7,964 nucleotides of DNA, from NCBI GenBank assembly GCA_934561725.1, contig CAKTGW010000032.1, positions 1-7,964 on the forward strand, in the 5' to 3' direction. The notes under the pieces were generated by a model. It was not told the DNA's origin, ran no database searches, and was given only the letters and a program-made list of their open reading frames with translations. The position numbers and the translations under genes are program-made. The DNA is from an uncultured Oscillospiraceae bacterium. Its GTDB lineage: Bacteria > Bacillota > Clostridia > Oscillospirales > Oscillospiraceae. Shown piece by piece: positions 5,803 through 7,964 of the stretch (position 1 is its first letter; every line of letters begins with the position of its first letter).

Positions 5803-7086
5803 ATGGCTGCTTCATTTGTGGATAAGGCTGCGATCAAGGTCATCGCCGGAAAAGGCGGTGACGGCGCTGTTGCTTTCCATCGTGAAAAATATGTTGCCGC
5901 AGGCGGCCCGGACGGCGGCGACGGTGGTCGGGGCGGTGATATCATCGTCCGCGTTGACGACCACATGTCCACTCTGATGGATTTTCGCTATAAGCGCAAA
6001 TACACCGCCGGCGCAGGCGCCGACGGTCAGGGAAAACGCTGCTCCGGAAAAGACGGCGAAAGCCTGGTGATCCGTGTTCCCCGCGGTACACTGATCCGCG
6101 ACCGTGAAACCGGCGGCATTATCAAGGACATGTCCGATGATGAACCGTTTATTCTGTGCCGCGGCGGCCGGGGCGGCTGGGGAAACAAACATTTTGCCAC
6201 TCCCACCCGGCAGGTTCCCCGTTTTGCCAAGCCCGGTCTGCCCGGAGAAGCCCGTGAGGTCACTCTGGAGCTGAAGCTGCTGGCGGATGTCGGCCTGGTC
6301 GGCTTCCCCAACGTAGGAAAGAGCACGCTGCTCTCTGTGGCCAGCAAGGCACACCCCAAAATTGCCAACTACCATTTCACCACACTCTATCCCAATCTGG
6401 GCATGGTTTATGTGGACGAGGGTGTCTCCTTCATCATGGCAGATATTCCCGGCATCATAGAGGGCGCCAGTGCCGGAGCCGGTCTGGGACATGATTTTCT
6501 CCGCCATATTGACCGCTGCCGTCTGCTGCTGCATATCGTGGACGTCTCCGGCAGTGAGGGACGGGATCCCATTGCCGATTTTGAGACCATCTGCACCGAG
6601 CTGAGAGAATATAACCCTGAGCTGGCTGCACGGCCGCAAATCGTTGTGGGCAACAAGTGCGATCTTCTCGGTGAGGACCGCAGCAATATTGAAGCGCTGC
6701 GTGACTATGTCACACAGCGGGGCTATGAATTCTTTGAGCTCTCCGCTGCAACACACCAGGGCGTCCGTGAACTGATCGGTATGACGGCACAGCGGCTGGC
6801 TGATCTTCCGCCGGTTACGGTCTATGCAGCGGACTATGTCCCCCCTGCTCCCAAAATCGAAAGCGCCGATGATGTGTCCATCACCCGTGTGGATGATGTC
6901 TGGATCGTGGAAGGCGGCTGGCTGGAAAAAGTCATGTCCAGCATCAACTTTGGAGATTATGAATCCCGGATGTATTTTGACCGCATGCTCCGTGAATCCG
7001 GTCTGTATGACCGCATGGAAAGCATGGGCGTTGCCGACGGTGATACGGTAAGTCTGTACGATCTTGAATTTGAGTACAAGTCCTGA
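5803..7086 (+). CDS. obg: GTPase Obg
   Basis: Obg is a conserved, usually essential GTPase that binds the 50S subunit and is tied to ribosome assembly and stress signalling. The 427-residue product has the full three-domain layout of Gram-positive Obg. The glycine-rich Obg fold (about 1-160) includes AGKGGDG, GGPDGGDGGRGGD and CRGGRGGWGNKHF. The G domain has G1 GFPNVGKST (167-175), the switch I threonines 193-194, G3 DIPG (214-217), G4 NKCD (284-287) and G5 SAA (314-316). A C-terminal OCT domain runs from about 340 to 427. All nucleotide-binding motifs are intact. The ATG at 5803 has GGAGGG (5791-5796) 6 bases upstream. Its place just after the L21/L27 genes is the common bacterial arrangement and fits its ribosomal role; the lipoprotein gene between rpmA and obg is the unusual element. 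Confidence 0.98.
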   Translation: MAASFVDKAAIKVIAGKGGDGAVAFHREKYVAAGGPDGGDGGRGGDIIVRVDDHMSTLMDFRYKRKYTAGAGADGQGKRCSGKDGESLVIRVPRGTLIRDRETGGIIKDMSDDEPFILCRGGRGGWGNKHFATPTRQVPRFAKPGLPGEAREVTLELKLLADVGLVGFPNVGKSTLLSVASKAHPKIANYHFTTLYPNLGMVYVDEGVSFIMADIPGIIEGASAGAGLGHDFLRHIDRCRLLLHIVDVSGSEGRDPIADFETICTELREYNPELAARPQIVVGNKCDLLGEDRSNIEALRDYVTQRGYEFFELSAATHQGVRELIGMTAQRLADLPPVTVYAADYVPPAPKIESADDVSITRVDDVWIVEGGWLEKVMSSINFGDYESRMYFDRMLRESGLYDRMESMGVADGDTVSLYDLEFEYKS

Positions 7087-7100
7087 TGGAGGGAATTCAA

Positions 7101-7964
7101 TTGAAGCTACATTATAAAGTCAGCGAAGAGAACTATATTGAGATGCTGCAAATGCAGGTCAAGCAGAAAAACCGCTCTTTTCTCTCTCTGCTGATCACTT
7201 TTTTGTGCACCTTTGGCCAGATGGGTGTGCTTATCTATCTGATCGTTACCGGCGGCGTGACCGGCAAGCACATCTACATTCTCGGCGCCATGAGCGTAGC
7301 TATTTTTGTTCTGAATATCATCTATCGACTCACTACGCACCGCCGGGCCGTTGTAGCCCTGCAGCGCTTTAAGCTTCAGGGAAAGATTCCCGAGGATTTC
7401 TGGAAGGAGCACGAATTCCGACTGGACAAGGACTGTCTCACCGTGCGTTACGGCGCTTTGAAGTCTGTCTATACGCTTCAGGAGATCAATGGCTATGAAG
7501 AGCTGCCCAGCTCCTATCTGATCTACTGCAAAGGCGTTGTGGCCGACATTGTCCCCTTCACTGCGCTGACAGACAAGGAGCAGTTCATTGCATCCATCCG
7601 CGAGGCGCAGCATACACAGATTCAGGAGAACGCTGAGTCTCTGCGGGACGATATTCCTGCAAGCTTTAAATACCACTTCCACTATGCCTACACGCTGGAC
7701 AGCTATCTTGCCCAGCAGCGTGAGGCCTACCGCAAGCTCTACACGACCAAGCTGATCTTCAACCTTCATACGGCGATCCGGCTTTTGATCTCTCTGTATG
7801 CGCTGGGCTATATTTTCTTCAATCCCAAGCCCTGGATCATCGCACTCTGCATAGCCGTATTTCTGGTTTTCAATCTGCAGCACATTGTCACCTTTACGCC
7901 GCTGTGCAATCTGACGATCAAATCCGGTCTTGGTGATGTTTTGTCCCATAAGCCTGATCCGGAG
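7101..7964 (+). CDS. YcxB-like membrane protein, 3' end missing
   Basis: The first 288 residues of a predicted membrane protein run off the right edge. It starts with a short 'HYKVSEENY' segment typical of YcxB-like proteins. A membrane hairpin follows (about 27-49 and 57-76), then a soluble domain (about 99-169) of YcxB type with the DKDCLTVRYG and GYEELPSSYLIYCKG strands. A second hairpin lies at about 218-240 and 244-264. The segment HYAYTLDSY (194-202) before the second hairpin resembles HYKVSEENY (4-12) before the first, suggesting an internal duplication. The TTG at 7101 is preferred, because GGAGGG (7088-7093) lies 7 bases upstream. An in-frame ATG at 7086, overlapping the obg stop, has no ribosome binding site. 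The role of the family is unknown; tight spacing after obg suggests co-transcription. Confidence 0.82.
   Translation, partial: MKLHYKVSEENYIEMLQMQVKQKNRSFLSLLITFLCTFGQMGVLIYLIVTGGVTGKHIYILGAMSVAIFVLNIIYRLTTHRRAVVALQRFKLQGKIPEDFWKEHEFRLDKDCLTVRYGALKSVYTLQEINGYEELPSSYLIYCKGVVADIVPFTALTDKEQFIASIREAQHTQIQENAESLRDDIPASFKYHFHYAYTLDSYLAQQREAYRKLYTTKLIFNLHTAIRLLISLYALGYIFFNPKPWIIALCIAVFLVFNLQHIVTFTPLCNLTIKSGLGDVLSHKPDPE

Noticed and set aside
5812..6756. A 314-codon minus-strand open frame inside obg
   Set aside because: Codon-aligned shadow of obg, whose motifs are complete; no ribosome binding site or recognisable domain.
7107..7949. A 280-codon minus-strand open frame opposite the YcxB-like gene
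   Set aside because: Codon-aligned shadow; the plus-strand frame has a good ribosome binding site, membrane segments and a family match.
1..7964. Mobile elements, CRISPR arrays, tRNA or rRNA genes, toxin-antitoxin or defence genes
   Set aside because: I looked for repeats, transposase motifs, clover-leaf patterns and small paired genes on both strands and found none that hold up.

Overview
The window reads as a stretch of core chromosome from a Gram-positive, moderately GC-rich member of the Clostridia, most like the Oscillospiraceae/Ruminococcaceae. The grounds are the rplU-rpmA-obg gene order, strong AGGAGG ribosome binding sites, frequent GTG and TTG starts, lipoprotein signal peptides followed by Ser/Pro/Glu linkers, TTGACA/TATAAT-type promoters, and mixed-GC genes separated by AT-rich gaps. 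I see no insertion sequence, phage gene, tRNA, rRNA or CRISPR array.

Left part (1-2232, minus strand). A partial branched-chain amino acid type ABC substrate-binding lipoprotein runs off the left edge. It is preceded by a 313-base non-coding region holding two candidate promoters, a leader hairpin and the terminator of the next gene. That gene is tmcAL (ylbM family), the tRNA-Met cytidine acetate ligase, which starts with TTG. A divergent promoter region (2233-2410) separates it from the plus-strand genes.

Middle (2411-4280, plus strand). Acetate kinase (ackA) is followed 7 bases later by a gene of the Asp/Glu racemase superfamily that keeps only one of the two usual catalytic cysteines. No phosphotransacetylase gene is present beside ackA. 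TmcAL uses acetate plus ATP and AckA interconverts acetate/ATP with acetyl phosphate/ADP, so the divergent pair shares a substrate.

Right part (4340-7964, plus strand). A near-consensus extended -10 promoter drives a structured leader, probably the L21 autoregulatory leader, then rplU (L21) and rpmA (L27), ending in a strong intrinsic terminator. Only 17 bases after the T-tract a small lipoprotein gene starts, followed by obg and a YcxB-like membrane protein cut by the right edge. These three have no visible promoter of their own, so they may depend on read-through.

Most of the window is ordinary housekeeping sequence. I found no clear candidate for a new multi-gene system. The observations I rate highest are these: L27 lacks the cleavable N-terminal extension usual in Firmicutes and the prp protease gene is missing from between rplU and rpmA; the YcxB-like protein appears internally duplicated; ackA, a racemase-like gene and tmcAL form an acetate-themed neighbourhood; and a terminator sits inside the ribosomal protein/obg operon.
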